A DNA stretch of 52,815 bases from an uncultured Francisellaceae bacterium (GTDB lineage: Bacteria; Pseudomonadota; Gammaproteobacteria; Francisellales; CACEW01). The first letter of the stretch is position 1. Each line of letters opens with the position of its first letter. The stretch lies in the NCBI GenBank assembly GCA_905612315.1, contig CAJQSL010000012.1:1-52815 (forward strand), given 5' to 3'. The translations under genes were made by a program, and so were the position numbers. The notes under the pieces are model-generated. The model did no database searches. It had not been told where the DNA came from and worked only from the letters and a program-made list of their open reading frames with translations. Below are positions 27,227 through 35,112 of this stretch, one piece after another.

Positions 27227-28153
27227 TTGGCTTATACAACTAATACTTTAACACCTACTAGATATACTTCTGAGCTTGGGCCCCCACAAAGAATGTTAAA
27301 TCCTCCGGATGAAAAGGTTTTAACTGCCCTTTACATCTTATTGGGTGTCGATTGTCTTTCTGATATTCAGTTAAAATATGAAACAGTTAAAAAAGAGCTT
27401 TCAGGAATAAATCCTGAAATAAAGTTCCTCAAGTTTGATTTTGATGACGAAGGTCCTTCCCACTCAATTTGTTATTTTAATATGGGTGATTTTTATTTTT
27501 TTATGAACAGAGGAGATGGCCAGCAGGAAGAGTGCAGGATGCTATGTTATAAAAAACTTACCGGTATCTTTCATGAAAGGGATGGGACAATTCACACGAA
27601 AAGTATAAGAATATCTGATCAAATGAAAAATCACATAGCGTCATTATTTGGATTTGGTGGTAAATTTATTGAGACTGAAGAGGATTTATGCTCTGCAGAC
27701 CCTATGGGAAAGCTTGTTATAAGCCTTTTAAACTTGACATTTAAGCCACAAAAGTATGGAAACTGTATGGCTGCAAACTTTTTTAGTCTTCTTAAGGTTC
27801 TTAAGGTTTGTGAACATTATCAATTAACCGGAGAAAATATACTATCTAGCAGAGATCCGACTCTACGCTTTAATACAGTTAGAGCTTTAATAAAAAGAGA
27901 AAAAATTAATTGGATAAGAAAAATCCTCAGTGAAGCATTTTATACCCCTGAAAACATGTCTCAGTCTATGCATGATATTATTGTCGAACTGCAAGAAAAG
28001 TCAGATCGAAAGCAGAAGGAAGGTGATGGGGTAGGAGTAGAGCATTTAGAACAAATCATACAAATTTTAGAAAAAAATTTAGCGCAGACAACTCCAATAC
28101 AATCCCTGGGTGAACGAGCTAAATCTCCAGTTAGTATAGCGGTAGGCCTATAA
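27227..28153 (+). CDS. unknown protein with a QKYGNC motif, candidate effector
   Basis: 308 residues from a TTG start with a good ribosome site (TAGGAG). No family recognised. The N-terminal part is mixed (KFLKFDFDDEGPSHS, FYFFMNRGDGQQEE). Near residue 180 is KPQKYGNCMAANFFSLLK; Q-x-x-G-N-C followed by a helix is a layout seen in papain-like cysteine proteases, transglutaminases and some effectors. Possible His partners are in CEHYQL and SMHDII; this is inference only. The C-terminus is helical and charged. No signal peptide or membrane segment. Confidence 0.6.
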   Translation: MAYTTNTLTPTRYTSELGPPQRMLNPPDEKVLTALYILLGVDCLSDIQLKYETVKKELSGINPEIKFLKFDFDDEGPSHSICYFNMGDFYFFMNRGDGQQEECRMLCYKKLTGIFHERDGTIHTKSIRISDQMKNHIASLFGFGGKFIETEEDLCSADPMGKLVISLLNLTFKPQKYGNCMAANFFSLLKVLKVCEHYQLTGENILSSRDPTLRFNTVRALIKREKINWIRKILSEAFYTPENMSQSMHDIIVELQEKSDRKQKEGDGVGVEHLEQIIQILEKNLAQTTPIQSLGERAKSPVSIAVGL

Positions 28154-28187
28154 TAATAAGTGGTAAATTTATATTATAGGGGCTAAA

Positions 28188-28228
28188 ATCACCCAGCAAT
28201 AAAAAATAATAATTAAAAGGCTGGTGAT
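28188..28228 (+). promoter_or_regulatory. hairpin covering the ribosome site of the sulfite-oxidase-like gene
   Basis: ATCACCCAGC (28188-28197) pairs with GCTGGTGAT (28220-28228) with one bulged C; flanking A and T residues extend the stem. The right arm covers the AAGGCTGGTGAT ribosome-site region directly before ATG 28231. It could limit translation, for example as a thermosensor, or be chance. Confidence 0.4.
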
Positions 28229-28230
28229 TT

Positions 28231-29736
28231 ATGAGTTCTTTATTTGGGGTTTCAAAGTTTAAATTATTTGGTGGAGCATCTATTGCCGGTTACTTAACAT
28301 ATCAAGGATATAAAAGACAAACCTCTATAAAAGAGGAAGCTGGTCAGGAAGAGCCTATATCAGATGATATTAAGCATAAAGTTGCAAGTGCAAGTGCAAG
28401 TGCAAATGCTATTACAAAAGAACAAAACTTATTTTCTTTAAAAAACAAAGTTTATTTGCTTCCAAATGAGTTTATAGAATCTCACCCTGGAGGAGCCAAA
28501 GTTTTATCAATGGTTAATAAACATGATATTGAAAAGGTTTGGAATGCAAATTCATATAAGTTTCATTATAAGAGTGCAAATGTTAAAGATGCATTAGATA
28601 AATTTTATTTAACCGAAGGGTCTTTGCCAATAATTCCAGATGATAAACTCAAAGAAATTACTATTGCTACTAAATTTAACCCGCAAATTTATATTCAACA
28701 TAATCCATACAATGCTGAACCAAAAGAGCTTATATTTAGTGACGATGGTGAAACTGTAGATTTTTTTGTAAGAGAACATGGTGAGTATTCAAAAGATAAA
28801 GAAGATATGGATGTTAAATTATTGGATGGCAGTGTATACACTTTAAATAATGATTATTTTAGAACCTTACCCCATGAAACAATTTTTCAGCCTATAATTT
28901 GTGCTGGCGCGGGGAGATCCAAATTTGATTTTAAAGCCAATGGCACACAATGGGGTGAAAAGGGCGGTGATGCAATTGGAGTTATGCGTCTTAAAGCTAT
29001 TTCCATAGATTTATTACTAGAAGAGCTAGTTTTACGCTTTAAAAACCCTTGTCTTATGATTGTAACTGGTACAGATGGTTATAAAACCGTTGTTCACTCA
29101 AGTGAATTTAATAAGTTTCATTTATCAACTCAAATGGAAGATGGCTCAGATTTGCCAGATATTCATGGAAGAGAACGCAGATTAGTAGGCGAGGGTGTGC
29201 CTGGTTTCAGAAACATAAAATCTGTTGAAAGCATCGAATTTAAAGAGGAAATATCCCAAGATGAAGTCACCAAAATTTTAACACAAAGGCTTGGTGACCC
29301 GATGAATATGTTAAGCCCAACTGAAAGACAAATTCTAGCAGCTTGCCCCAAATATGATGCATATGTTCTGCGAGATCTTGAAAATAATAAACCCTTTGGT
29401 TTTAATTTATATTTCCCAGTAAGCTCTGTTATTACTGAAGTTAATACTAGCAAGATAAATGGCAAAGCAAAGGATCATGTACAAGGCATAGCCTTTAGTG
29501 GCAAAGGAGTTATCAATAAAGTTTTAGCTTGTCGCGATAAAGTAGATTGTACAGATGCAAAAATATCAATCCCGCCTAATGGAAATGGTAAATTTGTATT
29601 TTGGAGTGCAGCTCTTCCTATTGGCAAAGGTGCTATTAGTGTAAAAGCTTTTGATGACAGAGGTGAGAGTCAGCTTGATAAGGCACCTGCTAATGGCAGG
29701 GGGTTATATAAGCATCAAGGGGTTGATGTTATATAA
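28231..29736 (+). CDS. eukaryote-type sulfite oxidase homologue with N-terminal cytochrome b5 domain
   Basis: 501 residues with the domain order of animal SUOX. Residues about 8-33 are a short hydrophobic anchor (FGGASIAGYLTYQGYKR). A cytochrome b5 domain follows (about 65-130) with the haem motif HPGG and a second His in KFHYKSANVKDAL. The molybdopterin domain begins at NPYNAEPKEL and FFVREH (compare FNAEP and FFTRNH of animal enzymes) and holds the Mo-ligand Cys in ICAGAGRSKF. VPGFRNIKS and the dimerisation-domain motifs PVSSVITE and AFSGKG follow. The catalytic Tyr of SUOX appears replaced (LSTQMEDG where animals have LAYEMNG) and a conserved His before the FEG motif is Cys. It may be an altered or inactive enzyme. 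No molybdenum-cofactor genes are in the window. Confidence 0.8.
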   Translation: MSSLFGVSKFKLFGGASIAGYLTYQGYKRQTSIKEEAGQEEPISDDIKHKVASASASANAITKEQNLFSLKNKVYLLPNEFIESHPGGAKVLSMVNKHDIEKVWNANSYKFHYKSANVKDALDKFYLTEGSLPIIPDDKLKEITIATKFNPQIYIQHNPYNAEPKELIFSDDGETVDFFVREHGEYSKDKEDMDVKLLDGSVYTLNNDYFRTLPHETIFQPIICAGAGRSKFDFKANGTQWGEKGGDAIGVMRLKAISIDLLLEELVLRFKNPCLMIVTGTDGYKTVVHSSEFNKFHLSTQMEDGSDLPDIHGRERRLVGEGVPGFRNIKSVESIEFKEEISQDEVTKILTQRLGDPMNMLSPTERQILAACPKYDAYVLRDLENNKPFGFNLYFPVSSVITEVNTSKINGKAKDHVQGIAFSGKGVINKVLACRDKVDCTDAKISIPPNGNGKFVFWSAALPIGKGAISVKAFDDRGESQLDKAPANGRGLYKHQGVDVI

Positions 29737-29751
29737 ATAAAAAAGCTCGTA

Positions 29752-29769
29752 CTTTCTTTATTGAGAAAG
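29752..29769. terminator. weak hairpin between convergent genes
   Basis: CTTTCT and AGAAAG form a six-pair stem around TTATTG between the stops of the sulfite-oxidase-like gene and the ankyrin gene. Short, with A/T flanks on both sides; a bidirectional terminator is possible. Confidence 0.3.
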
Positions 29770-29776
29770 AATATGC

Positions 29777-31540
29777 CTAAATAGCATCTTTAATAGACTT
29801 TAAATCCTTTAGTATTATTTGCTTCATGCTAAGCTTATGAGATATCTTGTTTTTAAGGTATTTTACTATATCAAGATGATTTCCTTTTTTTGCATAAAAT
29901 AAAGCACTTTTCCCTTTATTTTCTTCATTTATATTTGCCCCATTTTCAACAAGTAATTTTACCCTATCTAGATAACCAAATTTGGATGCATACATTAAGG
30001 CCGTCATGCCACTGCTATCTTTTGCATTCATGTTAACATCATTTTGTATAAGCATTTTTTCTATTGGGGCAGCCCCTATCATATAGTGATTAACAACATG
30101 TATTAAAACTGTGGTTCCAGCACTATCTCTTGCATTTACATCAGCATTATTTTCTATAAGCATCTTGGCGATAGAAGGAGAAATGGTTAGCATTAAGGGC
30201 GTCATGCCATTATTATCTCTTGCATTTACATCAGCATTGTTTTTTATAAGTATTTTAGCTACAGAAGCGTGAAACGTTGTCATTAGCCGTGTCCTGCCAT
30301 AATTATCTCTTGCATTTACATCAGCTTTATTTTCTATAAGTAACTTCGTAATGGATGGTTGCCAGGAATAGAATAACGCAGTACCTCCCCTATGGTCTTT
30401 TAAATTCACATCGGCCTTACTATCTAATAGTATTTTAGATACAGAGTAACTCATAGACTTCATCAAAGCAGTTTCCCCCATATGATCTTTAGCATTGATA
30501 TCAGCCTTGTTTTCTATAAGTAGCTTGGTCACAGAAGGGGAGAATGTATGCATTAAAGGGGTCATGCCTCTACTATCCTTTGCATTCACATTAGCTTTAT
30601 TTTGTATAAGCACCTTGGCTACAGAAAGGTTCGCCCCCATTAAAGCTGTCACTCCATTATGGTTTTTTGCATTTACATCAGCTTTATTTTGTATAAGCAA
30701 CTTAGCCACAGAAGGGGATTTGGTTCTCATTAAAGCTGTCACTCCATTATGGTTTTTTGCATTTACATCAGCTTTATTTTGTATAAGCAACTTAGCCAAA
30801 GAAGGGGATTCAGCTCTCATTAAAGCAGTAGCTCCACTATAGTCTCTTGCATTTACATCAGCTTTATTTTCTATAAGAAACTTGGCAATAGAGGGAGATT
30901 CAGCTCTCATTAAAGCGGTAGTCCCACTATCGTCTCTTGCATTTACATCAGCATTGTTTTCTATAAGTAACTTTACCTTTGCCAGAGAGGGATCGAACCC
31001 ATAAGACGGCATTAAAGACGTCATTCCTTTATTATCTCTTGCATTTACATCAGCTTTATTTTCTATAAGTAACTTCGTAATAGATAGCGTATTGCTAGAC
31101 ATTAAAACAGTCTTTCCATAGTTGTCTCTTGCATTTACATCAGCTTTATTTTCTATAAGTAACTTCGTAATAGATAGCGTATTGCTATACATTAAAGCTG
31201 TCATTCCATCATAGTTTATTGCATTAACATTAGCTTTGCTCTTAATTAAAAGCTTAACTATAGGCAAGCCAGCATTCTCGGATAATGCTAACATTAATGC
31301 AGAAGAACCATCTTCACCGATAATATTTACATCGGCACCATCTTTCAATGCCTGTTTTACTTTAGATAAGTTTTTTGATTTTATAGCACCTAATAACTTT
31401 TTATTTTCTAATATCTGTTTTTTACTTATTTTTGGGTTACTAACGCGCACGTTATTTTGTTGTGAGGCATTATTTAGAGCAAATGTATTAATCGAAAGTG
31501 AAGATAGTAATAAAACCAGAGAAACTCTTATATATTTCAT
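29777..31540 (-). CDS. exported ankyrin-repeat protein with short 30-residue units
   Basis: 587 residues. A signal peptide (MKYIRVSLVLLLSSLSINTF, likely cut after FA at about 22) sends it to the periplasm or beyond. About 15 ankyrin units follow, mostly 30 residues long instead of 33: ADVNAKNHNGVTALM, then SPSVAKLLIQNK. The three missing residues lie between the two helices. DNA copies near 30620-30870 and 31040-31200 are almost identical, pointing to recent 90 bp duplications. The last units return to the canonical form (GMTALMYASKFGYLDRVKLL). Partner unknown. Confidence 0.85.
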   Translation of the reverse strand: MKYIRVSLVLLLSSLSINTFALNNASQQNNVRVSNPKISKKQILENKKLLGAIKSKNLSKVKQALKDGADVNIIGEDGSSALMLALSENAGLPIVKLLIKSKANVNAINYDGMTALMYSNTLSITKLLIENKADVNARDNYGKTVLMSSNTLSITKLLIENKADVNARDNKGMTSLMPSYGFDPSLAKVKLLIENNADVNARDDSGTTALMRAESPSIAKFLIENKADVNARDYSGATALMRAESPSLAKLLIQNKADVNAKNHNGVTALMRTKSPSVAKLLIQNKADVNAKNHNGVTALMGANLSVAKVLIQNKANVNAKDSRGMTPLMHTFSPSVTKLLIENKADINAKDHMGETALMKSMSYSVSKILLDSKADVNLKDHRGGTALFYSWQPSITKLLIENKADVNARDNYGRTRLMTTFHASVAKILIKNNADVNARDNNGMTPLMLTISPSIAKMLIENNADVNARDSAGTTVLIHVVNHYMIGAAPIEKMLIQNDVNMNAKDSSGMTALMYASKFGYLDRVKLLVENGANINEENKGKSALFYAKKGNHLDIVKYLKNKISHKLSMKQIILKDLKSIKDAI

Positions 31541-31852
31541 ATTGTCATCCTAATAAAGTTTTGTTCACAGATGTTGCGTAATTTAAAAATCCATTTGGTT
31601 AGAAAAATCCTTGCTTCACCTACTATAAAATTAAAAGCTTAGGTATTATACAATAAACCTTCGTAAAAAAACAAGTCTATAATAGCTATCTATTATGATT
31701 AGTAGCGCAGTTTCGTATTAGGGTAAGGAGGATGTCAAAAAAAATGGTAAAAATGTTATGTTTTTTTGCGGGAAATTATGATATAATATATACTTTATTA
31801 TAAAGTATTGTGACCTTATAATACTAATTTAATTACTACTAGGATGTTTGAT
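31541..31852. other. intergenic region with palindrome and possible micro-ORF
   Basis: About 310 bp. TACTTTATTATAAAGTA (near 31792-31808) is a palindrome. A strong AAGGAGG at about 31726 precedes ATGs of a possible 19-23 codon ORF (MVKMLCFFAG) that ends inside the palindrome. A TATAAT is nearby at about 31680. Nothing else seen. Confidence 0.3.
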
Positions 31853-32203
31853 ATGAATTTTATTGAAGCTGTTAAATCAGGGTTTGTAAACTATTTTAAT
31901 TTTTCCGACAGAACCCAGCGATCAGGTTATTGGTATTGGGAGTTAATGGCCTTAATTTTGGGTGTATTAGGTAATGTTTTTAATAACATACAAGCTGGTG
32001 CTTATATATTTATTGCCTTACAATTAGCTATTATTATTCCATCATATGCAGTTGCTGCTAGAAGACTTCACGATATAGGTAAATCTGGTTGGTGGTTATT
32101 AATTGGGTTTACTATTATTGGTATTCCGGTTTTAATTTATTGGTTTTGCAAGTCAAGCGAAGAGGGCGATAATAAATATGGGCCTAATCCTTTAGCTAGT
32201 TAA
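31853..32203 (+). CDS. DUF805 membrane protein
   Basis: 116 residues from ATG 31853, chosen over 31844 because of the AGGA spacing. YFNFSDRTQRSGYWYWEL is the DUF805 start; AARRLHDIGKSGWWLL is its signature. Three to four transmembrane segments; inner membrane; function unknown. The C-terminus DNKYGPNPL is typical of the family. Confidence 0.88.
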   Translation: MNFIEAVKSGFVNYFNFSDRTQRSGYWYWELMALILGVLGNVFNNIQAGAYIFIALQLAIIIPSYAVAARRLHDIGKSGWWLLIGFTIIGIPVLIYWFCKSSEEGDNKYGPNPLAS

Positions 32204-32250
32204 TAATAAATGGTTAGGGGCCCGGATTTACCCAGTTATATATTGGGTTA

Positions 32251-32695
32251 AATATTGTCCATAGAGTTCAGTCAGCGGCACGATACGTTATTGAACTACA
32301 ACTACCAAGAAATACCTCAAAACGCCCCGAAATAATTACTAAAGAAAAAACTGATTTTTGCTCTTTCGTATTTTCTAATTCGAAAGCTAACCCAATCCGA
32401 GAACTATTTTTCAGAAGATTATCTCAATATAAAAAAGTTGACTCTGGGGGGCGCTTTTTAAATAATATTGGGGAACCTGTTAAATCAAAGTTAGACTTTA
32501 TAAGAAAATATAAATTCAATATATGCATTTGAAAATGCTAAAACAATTGGATATACCACTGAAAAGATAGTTGAGGCTATGTCAGCTAATACAATACCAA
32601 TTTACTGGGGTAATCCAAAAATCACTAGAGAATTTAATGAGTTCGATATCGTTAATTATGTTAAATTTATCAATATTAACATTAAGTATATCTAA
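32251..32695 (+). pseudogene. GT10 alpha-1,3-fucosyltransferase, truncated and frameshifted
   Basis: Not visible as one ORF. Frame A (about 32251-32522) reads TDFCSFVFSNSKANPIRELF, YKKVDSGGRFLNNIG and LDFIRKYKFNI. After a one-base insertion near 32522 (AATATATGCATTT) frame B continues AFENAKTIGYTTEKIVEAM, then NTIPIYWGNPKITREFN. These are the donor-site motifs of GT10 fucosyltransferases such as H. pylori FucT (VDSGGR, AFEN, GYTTEKI, IYWGNP). The N-terminal acceptor domain is missing and the end decays (YVKFININIKYI). The enzyme would have fucosylated a surface glycan. Confidence 0.85.
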
Positions 32696-32700
32696 TTTAA

Positions 32701-32716
32701 CATAATGTACATTATG
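32701..32716. repeat. 16 bp perfect palindrome
   Basis: CATAATGTACATTATG directly follows the GT10 relic. Could be an operator or hairpin; no neighbouring intact gene uses it clearly. Confidence 0.35.
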
Positions 32717-32771
32717 CGAATATACATTATAAGCTATCACCCATTGATAGTGCACCTAAATAAATATTGTG

Positions 32772-33086
32772 CTAGAGTTCATTGTACGAATAAAATCTCT
32801 TGTCATCGCCCTTGCCTGGTGCGTTCAATCTTGTCAGTGCTGATTTTGGTGTTGACTCTAACTCCACCTGCGGTCCAACACCAGCCGATTGAACTTGATC
32901 TAAAGGTAAAGTCCTAGCTAATTTTTTTATTACTGAGGCAACCGTTTCCTTATCTACCCTGCATTGTTTTCTTAAGTTTTGCAATCCAGTCAAATTAATA
33001 TCTGCATAAGACTCATTAATAAGTAGTAATCCCTTAATATGATATATAAAAAACCTCAGTAAAGGCTTAGTTAGTGTGGCAGAGGG
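32772..33086 (-). pseudogene. C-terminal remnant of an unknown protein
   Basis: A frame open from TGA 33087-33089 for about 104 codons to a stop at 32772. It has no plausible start with a ribosome site. It reads HIKGLLLINESYADINL, LQNLRKQCRVDKETVASVI and PKSALTRLNAPGKGDDKRF. Composition looks protein-like rather than random. It lies directly behind dbpA, so its 5' part may have been replaced when dbpA arrived. No family recognised. Confidence 0.35.
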
Positions 33087-33112
33087 TCAAGGTGATCCCT
33101 TTGGCCTTTTTG

Positions 33113-34510
33113 TTAAACTCGACAAACTCGAAATGAATGGCCTTTCAGCTTCCCTTCGTTCAGCTTTTTGAGGGCAATATGTATCACTTTTTTGTTAACA
33201 GCAACATAGGCGCGGCGATCAAAAATATCAATATCTCCGATATCCGACCCCTTGACGCCATGTTTTCCTGTTAACGCACCAACAATATCGCCCGGGCGAA
33301 CTTTCTGACTTTTTCCACCATTTATTTTCAATGTGGCCATTGATGAGTGATAGGCTGATTTTTTTAATAGGGTAAGTGGAGGTAAAGGTTCCGCTTTAAT
33401 AGATTGTTCTAAATATTTTTCAAGTAGTTCAATTTGGTCACGCTCATCGTCGCTATAAAGAGAATATGCTTTGCCAGCGCTTCCTGCCCGCCCCGTGCGG
33501 CCAATTCTATGTACATGTACTTCAAGATTACGTGCAATACTGTAATTTATAATGGCGTCTATTTTTTTAATATCAAGGCCGCGCGCAGCGACATCGGTAG
33601 CAACCAATATGGAAATGCTTTTATTAGCAAACTGAACCAGTATTTCACGCCGTTCTTTTTGTTCAAGATCACCGTTCAATGCAAGCGCGCTAAAACCCGA
33701 GTTTTTCAGCTGATCAGCTATAGAGTCAGTTTCTCGTTTGGTGTTACAAAACACTAAGGTAGACTCAGGGAATTGCTGTAATAGTAATAAGCGTAATGCT
33801 GTCATCCGCTGATCATTATTTTTTACTTTGTAAAAATGCTGCTGAATACTCTTATCATTATGAGTGGCGTCCGTTTCAACTCTTATTGGATCAGTCATAA
33901 CACGTTTAGTGATTAGATCAATTTTTTCAGGATAAGTTGCGCTAAATAACAGTGTCTGACGTTTCTTTTGTATCTTTGCTGTAATGGCATCGAGCGATGG
34001 CTGGAATCCCATGTCAAGCATTCGGTCCGCTTCATCGAGCACGAGAATATCTAGCTGGTTTAGTTTCAGTGTTTCCTTTTGCAAATGCTCTTCGATGCGG
34101 CCTGGGGTTCCAACAACAATATGAACGTTTCGTTCTAGAGAGGTAGCCTGAGCCTTAAATGGGGTACCTCCACATAAAGTAAGCACCCTGATATTAGGGG
34201 TCATTTGTGCCAACTTGCGAATTTCTTTGGCAACTTGATCAGCCAATTCTCGGGTTGGGCATAGCACCAGCGCCTGTACATGACGAGCCTTCAAGTCTAG
34301 TCTTGATAAGATGCCAATGCCAAATGCCGCTGTTTTTCCGGATCCCGTTTTCGCTTGGGCAACGACATCTTTGCCATTAAGTATAGGCGGTAAGCTAAGT
34401 GCTTGAATAGGGGTCATGCTTTCATAGGCATGTAGCGATAAGCTCTGTATTAGATCAGAATTAAGGTTTAAAGTGGAGAATTTAGATTGATTCAAGGTAT
34501 GTTGTCCCAA
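33113..34510 (-). CDS. dbpA: ATP-dependent RNA helicase DbpA
   Basis: 465 residues, TTG start. DEAD-box helicase for 50S assembly that is activated by 23S rRNA hairpin 92. Motifs: Q motif region MTPIQALSLP, motif I AKTGSGKTAAFG, DEAD ([12 protein letters not shown]), SAT (LFSATYP) and [10 protein letters not shown]. The C-terminal 70 residues are the DbpA RNA-binding domain (RPGDIVGALTGKHGVKGSDI). Base composition is clearly more GC-rich than the neighbours, as in rhlE and yaiI, which suggests transfer. Another TTG 15 bases downstream could also start it. Confidence 0.92.
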   Translation of the reverse strand: MGQHTLNQSKFSTLNLNSDLIQSLSLHAYESMTPIQALSLPPILNGKDVVAQAKTGSGKTAAFGIGILSRLDLKARHVQALVLCPTRELADQVAKEIRKLAQMTPNIRVLTLCGGTPFKAQATSLERNVHIVVGTPGRIEEHLQKETLKLNQLDILVLDEADRMLDMGFQPSLDAITAKIQKKRQTLLFSATYPEKIDLITKRVMTDPIRVETDATHNDKSIQQHFYKVKNNDQRMTALRLLLLQQFPESTLVFCNTKRETDSIADQLKNSGFSALALNGDLEQKERREILVQFANKSISILVATDVAARGLDIKKIDAIINYSIARNLEVHVHRIGRTGRAGSAGKAYSLYSDDERDQIELLEKYLEQSIKAEPLPPLTLLKKSAYHSSMATLKINGGKSQKVRPGDIVGALTGKHGVKGSDIGDIDIFDRRAYVAVNKKVIHIALKKLNEGKLKGHSFRVCRV

Positions 34511-34679
34511 GTTAATAATGAGCGGAGTATATGCGGTTTTTGCTTGTGTAGTGCCACCACCTAACTAGGCAGATAAAATTTATCTTGCGTTCCTTAGAAC
34601 CCCTATTACTAACAATAGGCCCGCCCCGTATATCATCCCACTTCCGCGTGAGAATCGTGATCACTCTAACTATAGAAAC

Positions 34680-34696
34680 ATTAAGGCTTTATTAAG
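34680..34696 (-). promoter_or_regulatory. orphan PmrA-type box
   Basis: On the minus strand CTTAAT-AAAGC-CTTAAT, a full match to the consensus with an 11 bp period. It points left, toward dbpA 170 bp away. It lies where AT-rich native sequence (34680-34925) meets the GC-richer dbpA segment. The expected -10 position reads TTAGAG, weaker than at the other boxes. It probably belonged to a lost gene. Confidence 0.5.
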
Positions 34697-34809
34697 ATTT
34701 TATAATTTTTAGTATTTTATATCAAATTAAGGTCAAATAAAACTAATTATCGCACCATAACTGCTTTTAAATAATATGAAAAATATGAGAACCTGCGAAA
34801 ATAAATTAA

Positions 34810-34844
34810 CCATACTCCAGCTCAAATAGTTTTTTGGAGTATGG
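34810..34844 (-). terminator. terminator of the lost acnA gene
   Basis: CCATACTCCA (34810-34819) and TGGAGTATGG (34835-34844) form a perfect 10 bp stem directly after the acnA stop codon in minus-strand sense, followed by T-rich sequence. Confidence 0.6.
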
Positions 34845-34853
34845 GTTATTTTA

Positions 34854-34923
34854 TTAACTTTTAACTAAATTATTAAGAACCGTCTGTAAAATGCCACCAT
34901 TATAATAATAAGTTACATCATTG
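34854..34923 (-). pseudogene. acnA: last codons of aconitase A
   Basis: Minus-strand reading gives NDVTYYYNGGILQTVLNNLV followed by KS and TAA (34854-34856). This matches the conserved C-terminus of AcnA (YYxxGGILxYVLRxL). About 22 codons remain; an in-frame stop lies just upstream and the sequence then changes to the GC-richer rhlE segment. The gene is lost here; another aconitase may exist elsewhere. Confidence 0.65.
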
Positions 34924-34946
34924 ATTTAATCATCGCTGTACAACAA

Positions 34947-34975
34947 TTGCTCTGTGTGCGTTTTTTTGCTATAAT
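34947..34975 (+). promoter_or_regulatory. sigma-70 promoter for rhlE
   Basis: TTGCTC (34947-34952), a 17 bp spacer and TATAAT (34970-34975). It leaves a leader of about 130 bp before rhlE. Confidence 0.6.
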
Positions 34976-35112
34976 GCGCAGCTTTTACGCGGCTAATTCA
35001 TCTTCGATCAATGTCTATAGCTTACACCCTGTACTTATCCATTATTTTTAAGCCTGGATCGACCTTATTACCAGTAAGAAGTATAAGGGGTACTATTTAA
35101 GGAAGATTATCT

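Noticed and set aside
30495..31553. Two plus-strand frames of 105-115 codons over the ankyrin gene
   Set aside because: Antisense to near-identical repeats; their similarity to each other only mirrors the ankyrin units.
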